Assembly (NCBI GenBank): GCA_949316235.1 | Contig: OX438744.1 | Location: 30,748,778 to 30,812,777, forward strand | Length of the DNA: 64,000 bases | DNA from: Oegoconia quadripuncta | Lineage: Eukaryota; Arthropoda; Insecta; Lepidoptera; Autostichidae | Reading direction: 5' to 3' | Shown here: in pieces, positions 46,731 through 57,359 of the stretch | Numbering within the stretch: position 1 is the stretch's first letter | Layout of the letters: the number at the start of each line of letters is the position of its first letter | Program-made: the position numbers and the translations under genes | The notes under the pieces: model-generated | Told to the model about the DNA's origin: nothing | Seen by the model: the letters and a program-made list of their open reading frames with translations, nothing else | Databases searched by the model: none

Positions 46731-46946
46731 AAGATATAATCTCTGACAACGGGAAGACAACTATGCTATTAACATTGGTTTTTGGCGGCAGATTCAGATA
46801 AGATGGTGGTAGCTAGCCAGGCGGACATTTAAAATGACCTACCACCAACCAAATCGAGTACTTAAACATGTACCCCGCTGGGGATCGAACCCGCGACCTC
46901 CGAATCGTAAACCCAATGTTGTTTACATTGAGCCACGGAGGCGGTT
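46731..46946 (-). mobile_element. SINE-A, tail truncated (-)
   Basis: Retains mid-body and complete head complement 'attgagccacggaggcggtt'; the 3' tail is missing, which is unusual for a LINE-mobilised SINE and suggests later deletion. Confidence 0.85.
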
Positions 46947-47052
46947 AACTTAATTATTTAATTGCAAATAAAGTATTAATTGCAATAATATTATGGTCAG
47001 AATTACAGTAAACAAATTTTTAATTTAATAGTCGATGTTTTATAACTAAACG

Positions 47053-47232
47053 ATGACCTGTTTGGTATAGTGGTTAGAAACTCTGACTGCGTCTGCGTCT
47101 GGCTAGGTGGACATATTTAATATGCCCCACCACCAACTAAACCGAATACTAAATATGTACTTCGCTGGGGCTGGAACCCGCGACCTCCGATTCGTAAACA
47201 CTACGTTGTTTACATTGCACCACGGAGGCGGT
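47053..47232. mobile_element. SINE-C head fused to SINE-A head (chimera or nested)
   Basis: 47053-47090 is a plus-strand SINE-C head ('gacctgtttggtatagtggt'). 47100-47232 is a minus-strand SINE-A body/head ('gccccaccaccaactaaacc' to 'ccacggaggcggt'). Confidence 0.6.
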
Positions 47233-47840
47233 CAAAAATTTTTCATTTATGTATTATATGATCTGTCCATCTCAATAAATTGGCGGGACCACTGATGTGT
47301 CTCAACTTCATTTAGTATTAGGTATTGATGGAGATCAACCAAGCGCTAAGCCATTGCCTAAAAAAAATAAGCCCAAGGTCATTCCCCTGACATAGTCAAT
47401 ACCGCAAACTGCACCTACATCTAATATAGTAAACGCGATAACTGACCGGGCGTCGACTCTTGCGCAGTTGTGCGGAATAATGTACAGCGGTTTACATTCA
47501 AATGCGTTTATAGGACGCCAGTATGAAACTGAGTCGTATTGACGCGCTCTGTGTTAGTGTAATACAGCTGAATAGACGATGACCCAGTTAATCCAGATTT
47601 GTGACCTTGAAAATGCCTCTCATTCATGTAACGAACGTTATCGTGTTTCGGAGGGAGTCGTTGGGCCAGGTCCTGCAACATTAACAGCATTACGTAGGAG
47701 ACGATACAGTCTTCTGTCACTAGCAGAGGGAGCCAAGATCAACCACGCGACGACAGTGTGATGTGGTTATGTCAGACTATAGTGATCAGCTGACAGTCAG
47801 GGTTCCCGCACCGTCGCTGTAGACCACCGAATTGGCCCAC
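47233..47840. other. No gene recognised
   Basis: 47520-47760 is less AT-rich and has overlapping 60-70 codon frames on both strands with no motif. It may be an old transposon fragment. Confidence 0.3.
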
Positions 47841-47841
47841 A

Positions 47842-47950
47842 CTCTGTTTAATTTGCCCTTCGAAATACTCCTCTATTCTCCCATGGAGTAACAAGAAACT
47901 TCTAATAGACGGGGAGCGTATTTATTTTCAAATTGGTTTGTGGATACATA
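47842..47950. repeat. Repeat G, copy 2
   Basis: Matches 40123-40235 closely ('cgaaatactcctctattctc', 'tggagtaacaagaaacttct'). Confidence 0.6.
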
Positions 47951-48315
47951 CATAGAAGAAAGAAAGAAAGAGAAAGTATTTATTGCCAACAAATACAGAA
48001 AATTTCGTAGGTATTCATTTTGCATAATTAAATGTATTTGTGGCAAAGGGATTGGGCGTCAGCATTTGCTGCCAATATGTCGTATGGCAATTGACAGCGC
48101 TGGTTTTCAGCGCAACCCCTCTCTCGCTTAGGTTTTCAAAATAAAACAACACAGTCAGGCGTGTTCCCACATACACTTATATGTGTGAGGAAAAGAAACA
48201 GGAAAAAAAAGAAAAAAACTGCTGTTACCTACTTGCCAGTGTGATAACAAAAAACAAAGAAAGTGCACTCACATACAAATTTTGTGTCTGTATATTATAT
48301 TGAGTATGTCTCTCC

Positions 48316-48463
48316 ATAGACTTGGGATCTTCAAGTCTAGAGTGAATAGGCATTTACTGGGTGCGCGTGATACATCTTTGGCTTCATCGTCACTTTCCAT
48401 CAGGTGAGATTGTAGTCAAACGCGAAACCAGTTTTTAATAAAAAAAAAAAAAAAAAAAAAAAA
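48316..48463 (+). mobile_element. LINE group 1 3' end (+)
   Basis: 'gacttgggatcttcaagtct', 'gtgaataggcatttactggg', 'tccatcaggtgagattgtag' and a 26-base A run. It is the plus-sense version of 21362-21493 and the best preserved poly(A) tail in the window. Confidence 0.75.
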
Positions 48464-48464
48464 G

Positions 48465-48620
48465 ACTCATTCATAAAGTCACGCCTGTTCCCCGTAGCTG
48501 TAGGCAGAGACCACAGACTTCCACTTGCTACCATCCTGACACATCTCTTTTGCTTCATTCACTCTCATAAAGTTGTTCAAACATGCTCGTCGGTTTGGGG
48601 TACTGTTGACTTGGCCTTGG
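48465..48620 (-). mobile_element. RTE-like 3' region fragment (-)
   Basis: 'aaagtcacgcctgttccccg', 'acagacttccacttgctacc' and 'gttgacttggcctt' parallel 40235-40380. Confidence 0.55.
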
Positions 48621-48896
48621 TTTGTGTATAGTCTTAATGTTACCTGGTAAACAGTTATATACTTATGGCCCTAAAAAACAAGTTTTATATTTTGGGACAA
48701 TGCTCGTTACCAAGGAAGAGAGAGAACACTCAAATTTTAGAAGAGCGGTTTAAAGAAGTCCATAAAATGGGTCCACATCACAGCATTCTATTTATGTCAG
48801 TGCAGCTTCGTCAAAACAAAATTAAAACATTAGACAAACAGTGTGCACACGACAATGAAATATAATTAACGTAACTAAATAAAATTTGAAATAATA

Positions 48897-49120
48897 ATAT
48901 AAATAAATAAATATCCTTAGACACACACAGCACCATCTAGTTCCACAGTAAGCAACTGTAGGCTTGTGTTATGGATACCAGATGGTTGATATACTACATA
49001 AATACATTTTTTTAATAAATACTTATTATAAATGAAAACATCCATAACTCGGGTATACATGTCCGTATTCATCACACAAACATTGTCATCAGAGTTGCTA
49101 ACCACTACACCAAGCAGGTC
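48897..49120 (-). mobile_element. SINE-C with deleted head (-)
   Basis: Tail '(taaa)n atccttagacacacacagca' through 'aaacatccataactcgggta'. The B-box region is deleted but 'ccactacaccaagcaggtc' survives at the edge. Confidence 0.78.
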
Positions 49121-49194
49121 GTTAAAAATATCCTTAACTACATACATAAACATAAATATATATTAAAAACATATAAATATATCTAACAAATAAA

Positions 49195-49750
49195 TACCGG
49201 ATGGTTTTTTTAACTTTATTAGGCCAGTGAAATAGAAGATATTGGCATATGTAGTTTAATGACGACCGATTGGTGTAGTGGATAGTGACCCTATCAGCGA
49301 AACCAACGGTTGCAGGTTCGAATCCCGCAACGGGTAAATGTTTGTGTGATGAATATGAACATTTATTCCTGAGTCATGGATGTTTATATAAATATTTATG
49401 TATGTTTATCCGTTATCTAGTATCCATAGTACAAGCTTTGCTTAGTTTGGGACTAGAAGATTGGTGTAAGTGTCCGAAATATTTATTTATTTATTATCTA
49501 TTTAATATTTTTTTTTTTTTCAAAACCATCATACAGTAATGCGTTAATTATTGTGTAATTTTGACGGTCGCGTATGTAGCAAAAATATGAGTTTCAAATA
49601 AATTTCGCATTATAGATAGAAACCCTACGAATCACCCCACACGCATAGCAATTTTTGAAAAAAAAAAAAAACTATCTATGCCAATACCTTCTATTTCACT
49701 TACCTAATATGCCCTATTTTTTTACATAAGGTAAAAAAACTCATCCGGTA
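49195..49750. mobile_element. TA-flanked MITE (copy 2) carrying SINE-B
   Basis: Left end 'ccggatggttttttt' (49197) and right end complement 'ccggatgagttttttta' (49748) are inverted repeats bounded by TA. Subterminal 'gtgaaatagaa' is also mirrored. SINE-B occupies 49263-49500. No transposase is present. Confidence 0.65.
49263..49500 (+). mobile_element. SINE-B, full length (+)
   Basis: 'gaccgattggtgtagtggat' (one base into the head), B box 'aggttcgaatcccgcaacg', 3' part 'tttgcttagtttgggactag' and (ttta)n. Inserted inside the MITE. Confidence 0.88.
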
Positions 49751-50205
49751 TACATTTAAATCCCTAAGTTGGGTCGGGCAGGATGTTATTAGGTAAGTAG
49801 ACATATATTTGGGTAGGCTAAACGAAACCTGTAAATATATCTATTATAAACACACTAAGCCTTTGTCATTATTATAGTTTTTGCCTTCATTTAACACTAA
49901 AATAACGCACCAACGTTCCAATTACGTAGGCAGAGAGCGACTGTTTTAACATTTTTTTTCTTAAACAAAAAAAAGTCCTTATAAGTGGTGTGGGCACGCA
50001 ACTCGCACCTGCTTTCTTGGCTTCTGTATAGTATTACCGGATCGCACTTGACGGTTTTCTATACCGGCTGTCGACCGAGTCTGTTGCCAGCACGGGGGTT
50101 TGAAAAAACTACACCCTATTTTTACAAATACGAGGTGATACAGAAAGAAAAATGACACTGCCGTGTTGTTAAAAAATATATCGTTGAATAACTATAGACG
50201 ACTAG

Positions 50206-50450
50206 CCCAGGGAAAATACGGTAAAAAATTAGCTTAGCTAGACATAAATCAGACCATTATATAATTGCTATCTTATAGAGGTATATTTGGGTATATTAGA
50301 GATGTAATTTTGAATAATTAAGCCTAAAAAAACGAGGCTTAGTCTAGATTTTATTAGAAACATTATATAACAATAAATACTAACTGATATTTAATTAGGT
50401 AGACTTTTGTTAAAAACAGTTAACTTATTGATGGATTAAAAAACTAAGCA
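50206..50450. repeat. Repeat F, copy 2
   Basis: Same blocks as 37449-37725; a 'ggtatatttgggtatatta' duplication is specific to this copy. Confidence 0.6.
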
Positions 50451-50754
50451 TGTTATAGTTAGGCATGCATGTGTTTTAGCTGAAAATGTCATGTCAAATA
50501 AAAATGAGAAATAATATTTTGTAACGATAATCTCCCTAAATGTTTTGAATTTAAAGAAATACCCACCAATTGAGCATTTTTTTTTAAGAAACAAAGTTTT
50601 CAACTTTGGCTTATTTAGTTACTTAGTATTTTCTACAAATGCTTAATTTTTAGCAATTGTTACTACATTTACAACACTTTATTAAATGTTTAAAGAAAAT
50701 CGCGGTTTTTCGTTTTTCCGATGTCAAACCTTATTCGGGCTATACGTCAACATA

Positions 50755-50874
50755 CCATACATACGGAACGTTTATATGTATATAATATATATATACACAC
50801 ATATAAACATACATATATTGGTGGAAAGTTCCTAATTTCCACCAAAAAACATCAACAGCGATCGGCTCACCCCC
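50755..50874 (+). repeat. Repeat E, left part up to the BEL/Pao junction
   Basis: TA/CA-rich simple sequence, then a small hairpin (tggtggaaa/tttccacca, 50819-50844), then 'gatcggctcaccccc' ending at the LTR. The 'ggctcacccc' block is the one found at 27770. Confidence 0.55.
50870..50874. repeat. Target-site duplication, left (CCCCC)
   Basis: Five Cs immediately before the 5' LTR match the five Cs immediately after the 3' LTR (58054-58058). A 5-bp duplication is usual for BEL/Pao integrases. Confidence 0.8.
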
Positions 50875-51568
50875 TGTTACGGACAATCTCATCTGTAAAA
50901 CAATTAAGTTAAGAATTTTGTATTTTATTAATAAAGAGTTTGTTTTTTGTATGTTTTACCCAATATGTGATTATTGTATCTGGTTACCAAATTAAAAGCG
51001 GGTATTTGGTTATTTTTAATAAATAATAGTTTATGTGGGTAATCTTTAAAAATAGTTTTGTAATATACCCTCCGAATGATTGATTTATTTTCTCTCTCCT
51101 TTTATATGTATACTCTTCTTTTCATGAGAGAATAATGTCTGACTCGCTTATAACTAGTTGAGAACCTTATTTTTGTACTTAAGTAAGGCAAAATTGTAAT
51201 TAAACAGAGTACGAATACGACAAAGCATTTGAGTTTCCTTGTTTCACAAGTCCCTGGTAATCCTGGTTAATTGTGGTTCCGGTAAAGTTAGTGGTTCCAG
51301 CTAGTGTGTGTGTGGTTCCTGAATACGAAGCTGTAAAATAGTGACATCTCGGAGAAAAATAAGAATCCTTGCCCCTAAAATCCTAGGGAAGTCAAGTGCC
51401 GCCTACTAGAGGGAATTTAGATAAGGCCCTCAACGCCCTCTACAACGGGCTCTTGCCAACGCGACCCGTCTCTCTCTCCCGCTGGTGTCGCCACCAAGGG
51501 AGTTTGAGTTCAAGTCCGTTGCGCCATCTTCAGGCCTTTCTACAAAACTGGCACGACTCTCTGCTATA
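50875..51568 (+). mobile_element. 5' LTR of BEL/Pao element (694 bp)
   Basis: Begins TGTTACGGAC and ends CTGCTATA. Compared line by line with 57360-58053 it shows no difference. It holds AATAAA at 50930-50935, a TATA-like tttatatgta at 51101-51110 and a CT-rich block before it. The LTR should supply promoter and polyadenylation signals; the U3/R/U5 borders cannot be placed from sequence alone. It does not end in the usual CA. Confidence 0.97.
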
Positions 51569-51574
51569 AGTTTT

Positions 51575-51595
51575 TGGTCCTTTCGAAGCCGGATT
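51575..51595 (+). promoter_or_regulatory. Primer-binding site, tRNA-Tyr-like
   Basis: TGGTCCTTTCGAAGCCGGAT starts 6 bases after the 5' LTR. TGG pairs with the tRNA CCA end, and the rest resembles the 3' end of insect tRNA-Tyr with two extra bases. The tRNA identity is from memory; position and TGG start are clear. Confidence 0.7.
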
Positions 51596-51602
51596 CTTCA
51601 AG

Positions 51603-54600
51603 ATGTCAACAAGAAGCAATATGTTAACGCGAGCGAAGACGCGTTGTCGGGAAGACGCCACTGACTCTGGTTTACAAAGTGAACGCCCAGCGCCAGCGTC
51701 GCCATCTACAGTGCAGCATCGAATGTTGGGAAGAACGCCCACGCCAACGATTCCGGCGGTTGGAGGACGCATTCGCGATTTTAGTGAAAAGCGTCCACCG
51801 TTGGAGAATCCTGGAGCTGTGGCAACTTCGGTTACTGTGCAAGAGGAGACTACGTTGATGGCACGTCGAGTTGGCACGGGGGGTAGCAACCGTAGTCGGT
51901 CGTCACGCTCGAGCCGAGCGACCCGAGAACTTCAACGTCGTCAAGCTGAATTAGACGCAGAAGTGCAACTGGCCAGGATTGATCAGGGACTAATTAAGAA
52001 GAGATTAGCGGTTGACCTCGCGCGCATAGAGGTCGAAGAGGAGAATGCCGGCGACCTGTCGTCTGTGGGCTCAGCAGATAGAGTAAATGATTGGCTGGAA
52101 GCCACGACAGGCGCAGCGGCACCTCAAGATAGACCACTTCCATATTTTGATGAAGGCGCGCGTACCAACCCACTGCCGGACAACTGTGCTCCAACACGAG
52201 CCATCCCGCCCACGCCGATGCCCGTCGCGCCACCGGTTGCGCATCTCGCACGTCCGGCGCCAGCAACTATGCCACAGCTGCCGCCGGCACCGTATTTCGA
52301 GCCGCAGCACAATCAACGCTTCACTAGTCAAGCTCCGAACGCTCCGGTCTTCGGTGAGAGAGGCACAGGATGGCACAACTCAACGAAAAGAGACCAATCA
52401 AATGAAAGAAGATATGGAAAAGGAATGGAACAGCTTGCGGAAGCCATCTCGCGCCTGGGTCGGCCACGACCGCTGCCCAGACAGACGTACGAGCTACCAG
52501 CGTTCAATGGAAATCCTTCTGATTGGTTGAATTTCAAGAAAATGTACACGACTTCATCGTCGTCTTATGAATTCACACCACATGAAAATATGGCTCGGCT
52601 GCAAGCGTCGCTTCATGGAGAAGCTAAGGCAGCCGTGGAAGATTTATTAAGAACGGCAAGTGATCCGAAAGAAGTGATGAAGGCCCTGGAACAAGAATTT
52701 GGCCACTCCGGATTACTTTTAGAAAGTGCTATACAGAAAGTGCGCGCACTTCCGAAGTTAACCGACAACGGACGTGATATAAGGAAGTTTACGACTACCG
52801 TTCGTAACTGCGTGGCTACTTTGAAAAATTTGAACGCGCAGAGTTATTTACACAATCCACAAATTGTGAATGAATTAGTGGCCAGACTTACACCGATTCA
52901 ACGTAATCAATATGGAGAGTACGCGATGAAGCTTGATCAACAGTGCGGGGTCGACTTACGCCTGTCACCCAACTTAGAAGCTTTATTGGAGTTCCTGAAT
53001 GATATTGCGTGTGCATCATCGTACTCTATGCCACTCAACTTGATGAACGCACCGCCGCCGCCGCCGCCGCCGACATCTTCGACGTATACGCGGTCGACAC
53101 GAAGACAGGGGCAGCGCACGACTCAGCGTGTGCATACACTCAAAGATGAGTCGCCAGATAAGTCACTTATTGGATGTGTTCGGTGTAAAGGTGACCACAG
53201 ACTAACGGATTGTAGTGAATTTATTAAAATGTCGGTGAACGATCGGTGGGACTTTGTGAAAAGTGAAAGACTTTGTTTCAAGTGTATAGCGAGGCGACAC
53301 GCACGCAACCGTTGCCATGCTAAGCGCTGCGGTAAATGTAATTATTCGCATCACGCCATGCTTCACGTCGAGAGGATGGGTACAACACGCTCGACTTCAT
53401 CTGAGAAGTCTGTGCCCGCACCGGTGAGCGCTCCGCGACAGACAACTGCTCCAGTTACCACCGAATTGGTCACCAACGTCGGGGAGCAGCGTTCGCGGGC
53501 GTTGCTTAAAGTGTTACCGGTCAATGTAGTAATCGGCGGCGAAGAGCGACCTACATACGCTCTATTGGACGATGGAGCAACGGTCTCCTTAATTGATGAG
53601 AAGCTCGCCAGTGGAGTGGATGGTCAGCTATGCCCACTCAAAATCATGAGTGCTCGCGGACATTGTGTAACGGACAGTGAATCCAAAAAAGTGTCAATTG
53701 GACTCCGTGGACCTAATGGTGATTTGCATAATGTGTCACTACGAACAATTAGTGATTTAAACTTACCAGTACAAACTGTGCCTCCAAGTGTGTTGAGTGA
53801 AAATAGCCATCTGCTGGACCTGGATTGCAGTGCAATGGAGGACGCGAAACCCATGGTGTTACTCGGCCAAGATCACTGGGACTTGGTAGTCGGCTGGGAT
53901 ATGAGGCAGGGTAAGTCAGGTACGCCAGTTGCATCTCTAACAAAATTAGGATGGGTGGTCCATGGCCCATTTTTCTCTTGTGCAAATCATAACTCTGTTA
54001 ATTGCTTGCGAATTGATGATGACCTGCACGATTTAGTTAAGCGTCAATTTGAATTAGAAGCTATAGGCATCTCCGAGGCAAATCGTCAGAATAGTCAGAC
54101 TAAACGAGCGATAAATATATTAGAATCTACCAGTCGTAGAATTGACTCAGAGTGGGAAGTAGGCCTGTTATGGAACCGCGATCATATCGATTTGCCCGAT
54201 AATTATAAGTACTCTCTAAAAAGACTAATTAATGTGGAGCGAAAAATTGATAAAGACGCTAACTATGCCGAGAAGTATTTTAAACAGATTGATAGATTAT
54301 TAAGTGAAGGTTATGCCAAACGGGTAGATATGCCCAGACCAACTGATCTTGTTTGGTATTTGCCCCACTTTGGGGTCACTAACCCGAATAAACCAGATAA
54401 ATTAAGGCTTGTTTTTGATGCAGCTGCCAATTATAATGGTACATGTTTGAATGATAATTTGATGAGCGGTCCAGACATGTTAAACTCACTCCTAAGTGTG
54501 TTATTTAAATTTCGTGCCGGCCCTATCGCCTTCGCGGGCGACATCGCTGATATGTTTATGCGTGTCAAAATAAGGGAACAGGATCAGGGCGCACAATTGT

Positions 54601-57323
54601 TTTTATGGCGAGGAAAAGACCGAAATAGAGATCCTGACGTATATGCCATGACCTCTATGGTTTTTGGAGCCACATCGTCACCCACTACCGCCATTTTTAT
54701 ATTAAATAAGAACGCTAGCGAATATGCTAATGTCTATCCAGAGGCCGTCGCGGCCATCAAAAACAAACATTATATGGATGATTATTTGGAAAGTGTAGAA
54801 ACAGTGGAACAAGCCAAACGTCTCGTAAGCGAGGTCACACAAATACACGCAGCGGGTGGTTTTAACATACGTGGTTGGGTAACGAACTCTCCCGATTTGC
54901 GAGAACATTTGTGTGCCAACGCTCCCGAACGTGTTAAAATAGAAAGGTCACTTGAGGAGTCCGAGCGAACGCTTGGAATGATTTGGACCCCTCATGATGA
55001 TATTTTGACCTTTGACCTATCCTTTAAACGCTTACCGCCCGAGATAGTTGAGGGTAAAGTTGTACCTACTAAAAGAGAGTTTCTACGGGCGATAATGAGT
55101 ATTTTCGATCCTTTAGGATTTTTATATCCCTGTGTAATTCAATCACGAATATTAATGCAACGAATCTGGCAGTCTGGCGTCCACTGGGATGAACAATTGA
55201 AACCTGCTGAGGCAAATCTATGGTTTCAATGGTTAAATAATTTAAAACTACTCACCGAAGTTAAGATTCCCCGTTGGTACGGTCTGGAAAATAATGACCT
55301 AGAACTCCATGTTTTCGGAGACGCATCGGAACTCGCGTATGCAGCCGTGGCCTTTATTGTAGGAACAAATAAAGTAGGAATTCGGTCCACAGCAATGGTG
55401 GCCGGTAAAGCTCGAGTCGCACCTGTTAAGGTGGTATCCATACCGCGACTCGAACTCCAAGCTGCCGTATTAGCATGTAGGCTATCTCGTGTAGTTGAGA
55501 AAGACCTAGGCATGACCGTTAGTAGGAAGTATTTATGGACAGACTCACAGACCGTTTTAAGATGGATAAACTCTGATGCCCGTGATTACCAGAGATATGT
55601 AGCACATCGATTAGGTGAAATTGACGAATTGTCTAGCAAAAGCGACTGGCGCTGGCTACCCTCTGCCGTCAACCCGGCTGATGAAGCCACTCGGTTGGAC
55701 TGGCCGAATACAAAGAACATGTGGTTTTCTGGCCCTCCTTTTCTTTGCTATCCGCAGACGCAGTGGCCGGCGATGCCTGTCGCGCCGACAGACGAGGCGC
55801 ATGAAGAGGATCCGGAGGTTGTGCATCGCGTGCACGCCCTCAGCGAGCCGGCGGCGACGCCGCTAATAGACACGCGGCGCTTCTCTTCGTGGACACGAGC
55901 GCTGCGCGTTACTGCGCGCGTGTTCATTTTCATCGAACGCTGCCGACGCCGACGCCCCTCATCCGCACTGTCACCCGCCGACCTAGACACAGCTGAGAAA
56001 TACCTACTGCGTGAAGTTCAAAAGCAGGCATTTAACAACGACATAAACGCCATTCTCAATGCACGACAACTGCCAAAGTCGAGTCGCCTTATATCACTCG
56101 ACCCCATGATATTTGAGGACGGCATGCTACGCGTGCGCGGCAGACTACGCGCCGCGCCTGAACTGAATTTTGGTGAGCGACATCCAATTATATTAGATGG
56201 ACGTCATCCTACCGTTCGTCTACTTATAATTGATTATCATAAGCGAGCACACCACGTAAACCACGAAGCGGTAGTAAACGCTTTAAGAGAGAGGTTTTGG
56301 GTGCTCCAATCCCGTACGGCGACAAAGAAATGTATAGCTGAATGTCAGCTATGTCGTTTAAGGCGCGCTCGACCTTTGAACCCAAAGATGGGAGACTTAC
56401 CTAAAGTGCGCCTAACAGACACAAGGCGAGCATTTGTACACTTCGGTCTCGATTACTTCGGACCGATGGAAGTGACCATAGGTCGACGCAGAGAAAAGCG
56501 GTGGGGGGTTTTATTCACTTGCCTCGCCACCCGCGCCATACACCTAGACCTAGCCGCCTCACTGAGTGCCGACTCGGCTATATTAGCATTGAGAAGGCTA
56601 ATAGCGCGCCGCGGACAACCTTCAACAATTTACAGCGACCGAGGTACCAATTTTGTTGCAGCAAATAAAGAATTGCGAGCTGCACTTCGTGAAATGGACC
56701 ACGACCGGCTGAAAGATGAGGTCATCAGTCGAAAAATTGATTGGATTTACTCCCCTCCAGCCGCTCCTCATATGGGTGGATCGTGGGAGAGATTAGTGCG
56801 AGCCACGAAGAATGCATTACAGGCATTACTAAGAGAACGGGCTCCTAAAGAAGAAACTTTGATGACACTCCTAGCCGAGGCCGAACTTGTGGTAAATAGC
56901 CGGCCATTGACCTATGTCACCGATGATCCAGAAAATCCAGTGGTGATAACTCCCAACCATTTGCTCATCGGAACATCTGCGGGCGGCGCTCCCATGGTAC
57001 GAACGCAGTTGAGCGATCATAACTCAAGAGCTCAATGGCGGCGAGTAAATGCGCTGGCGGACGAGTTTTGGAGGCGGTGGAGGCGTGAATATCTGCCCAC
57101 CTTACAGCGGAGGCAAAAGTGGACATTGAACGAGCCTAATGTGAAAGTGAACGAAGTGTGTGTGATATGTGACAAAAATAGGCCCCGTAATGACTGGCCA
57201 ATGGGAAAAATAATAAAGACTTATTGTGGTAAGGACGGTATAATCCGTGTAATAGACATTAAGACCAAACATGGAGTGTTGCGTCGTCCCATTACAGGTG
57301 TGATTGTCCTACCCACTAGTTGA
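51603..57323 (+). CDS. gag-pol: BEL/Pao Gag-Pol polyprotein (1906 aa)
   Basis: Encodes the capsid and all enzymes for reverse transcription and integration of the element. Residues ~109-150 are a charged helical, probably coiled-coil segment. ~290-440 is the Gag core of the DUF1759 type (AFNGNPSDWLNFKK). ~483-490 is a proline run. ~524-590 holds Cys/His zinc-knuckle-like clusters (CVRCKGDH, CFKCIARRH, CGKCNYSHH). An aspartic protease follows with LLDDGATVSLI (D656-D657-G658). Reverse transcriptase spans ~905-1100 with motif A FAGDIADMF (D980) and YMDD at 1057-1060. RNase H has D1240, E1284 and D1314. Integrase has an HHCC zinc finger (H1550/H1554, C1581/C1584) and a catalytic D1617, D1679, E1729 triad. 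The C-terminus ~1795-1905 is DUF5641-like. There are no stops or frameshifts. The ATG lies just past the primer-binding site; gag and pol are fused, as usual in this family. Confidence 0.96.
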   Translation: MSTRSNMLTRAKTRCREDATDSGLQSERPAPASPSTVQHRMLGRTPTPTIPAVGGRIRDFSEKRPPLENPGAVATSVTVQEETTLMARRVGTGGSNRSRSSRSSRATRELQRRQAELDAEVQLARIDQGLIKKRLAVDLARIEVEEENAGDLSSVGSADRVNDWLEATTGAAAPQDRPLPYFDEGARTNPLPDNCAPTRAIPPTPMPVAPPVAHLARPAPATMPQLPPAPYFEPQHNQRFTSQAPNAPVFGERGTGWHNSTKRDQSNERRYGKGMEQLAEAISRLGRPRPLPRQTYELPAFNGNPSDWLNFKKMYTTSSSSYEFTPHENMARLQASLHGEAKAAVEDLLRTASDPKEVMKALEQEFGHSGLLLESAIQKVRALPKLTDNGRDIRKFTTTVRNCVATLKNLNAQSYLHNPQIVNELVARLTPIQRNQYGEYAMKLDQQCGVDLRLSPNLEALLEFLNDIACASSYSMPLNLMNAPPPPPPPTSSTYTRSTRRQGQRTTQRVHTLKDESPDKSLIGCVRCKGDHRLTDCSEFIKMSVNDRWDFVKSERLCFKCIARRHARNRCHAKRCGKCNYSHHAMLHVERMGTTRSTSSEKSVPAPVSAPRQTTAPVTTELVTNVGEQRSRALLKVLPVNVVIGGEERPTYALLDDGATVSLIDEKLASGVDGQLCPLKIMSARGHCVTDSESKKVSIGLRGPNGDLHNVSLRTISDLNLPVQTVPPSVLSENSHLLDLDCSAMEDAKPMVLLGQDHWDLVVGWDMRQGKSGTPVASLTKLGWVVHGPFFSCANHNSVNCLRIDDDLHDLVKRQFELEAIGISEANRQNSQTKRAINILESTSRRIDSEWEVGLLWNRDHIDLPDNYKYSLKRLINVERKIDKDANYAEKYFKQIDRLLSEGYAKRVDMPRPTDLVWYLPHFGVTNPNKPDKLRLVFDAAANYNGTCLNDNLMSGPDMLNSLLSVLFKFRAGPIAFAGDIADMFMRVKIREQDQGAQLFLWRGKDRNRDPDVYAMTSMVFGATSSPTTAIFILNKNASEYANVYPEAVAAIKNKHYMDDYLESVETVEQAKRLVSEVTQIHAAGGFNIRGWVTNSPDLREHLCANAPERVKIERSLEESERTLGMIWTPHDDILTFDLSFKRLPPEIVEGKVVPTKREFLRAIMSIFDPLGFLYPCVIQSRILMQRIWQSGVHWDEQLKPAEANLWFQWLNNLKLLTEVKIPRWYGLENNDLELHVFGDASELAYAAVAFIVGTNKVGIRSTAMVAGKARVAPVKVVSIPRLELQAAVLACRLSRVVEKDLGMTVSRKYLWTDSQTVLRWINSDARDYQRYVAHRLGEIDELSSKSDWRWLPSAVNPADEATRLDWPNTKNMWFSGPPFLCYPQTQWPAMPVAPTDEAHEEDPEVVHRVHALSEPAATPLIDTRRFSSWTRALRVTARVFIFIERCRRRRPSSALSPADLDTAEKYLLREVQKQAFNNDINAILNARQLPKSSRLISLDPMIFEDGMLRVRGRLRAAPELNFGERHPIILDGRHPTVRLLIIDYHKRAHHVNHEAVVNALRERFWVLQSRTATKKCIAECQLCRLRRARPLNPKMGDLPKVRLTDTRRAFVHFGLDYFGPMEVTIGRRREKRWGVLFTCLATRAIHLDLAASLSADSAILALRRLIARRGQPSTIYSDRGTNFVAANKELRAALREMDHDRLKDEVISRKIDWIYSPPAAPHMGGSWERLVRATKNALQALLRERAPKEETLMTLLAEAELVVNSRPLTYVTDDPENPVVITPNHLLIGTSAGGAPMVRTQLSDHNSRAQWRRVNALADEFWRRWRREYLPTLQRRQKWTLNEPNVKVNEVCVICDKNRPRNDWPMGKIIKTYCGKDGIIRVIDIKTKHGVLRRPITGVIVLPTS

Positions 57324-57345
57324 GTACTTGATGGAACTCTCGTAC

Positions 57346-57359
57346 TGGGGGGTAGAGAT
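57346..57359 (+). promoter_or_regulatory. Polypurine tract
   Basis: tggggggtagagat abuts the 3' LTR start at 57360. It should prime plus-strand DNA synthesis. Confidence 0.85.

Noticed and set aside
51530..55990. Minus-strand and alternate-frame ORFs of 60-147 codons across the BEL element
   Set aside because: They are shadows of the GC-rich gag-pol frame, which carries all recognisable domains.
57324..57359. Envelope-like gene after pol
   Set aside because: Only 36 bases separate the gag-pol stop from the 3' LTR.
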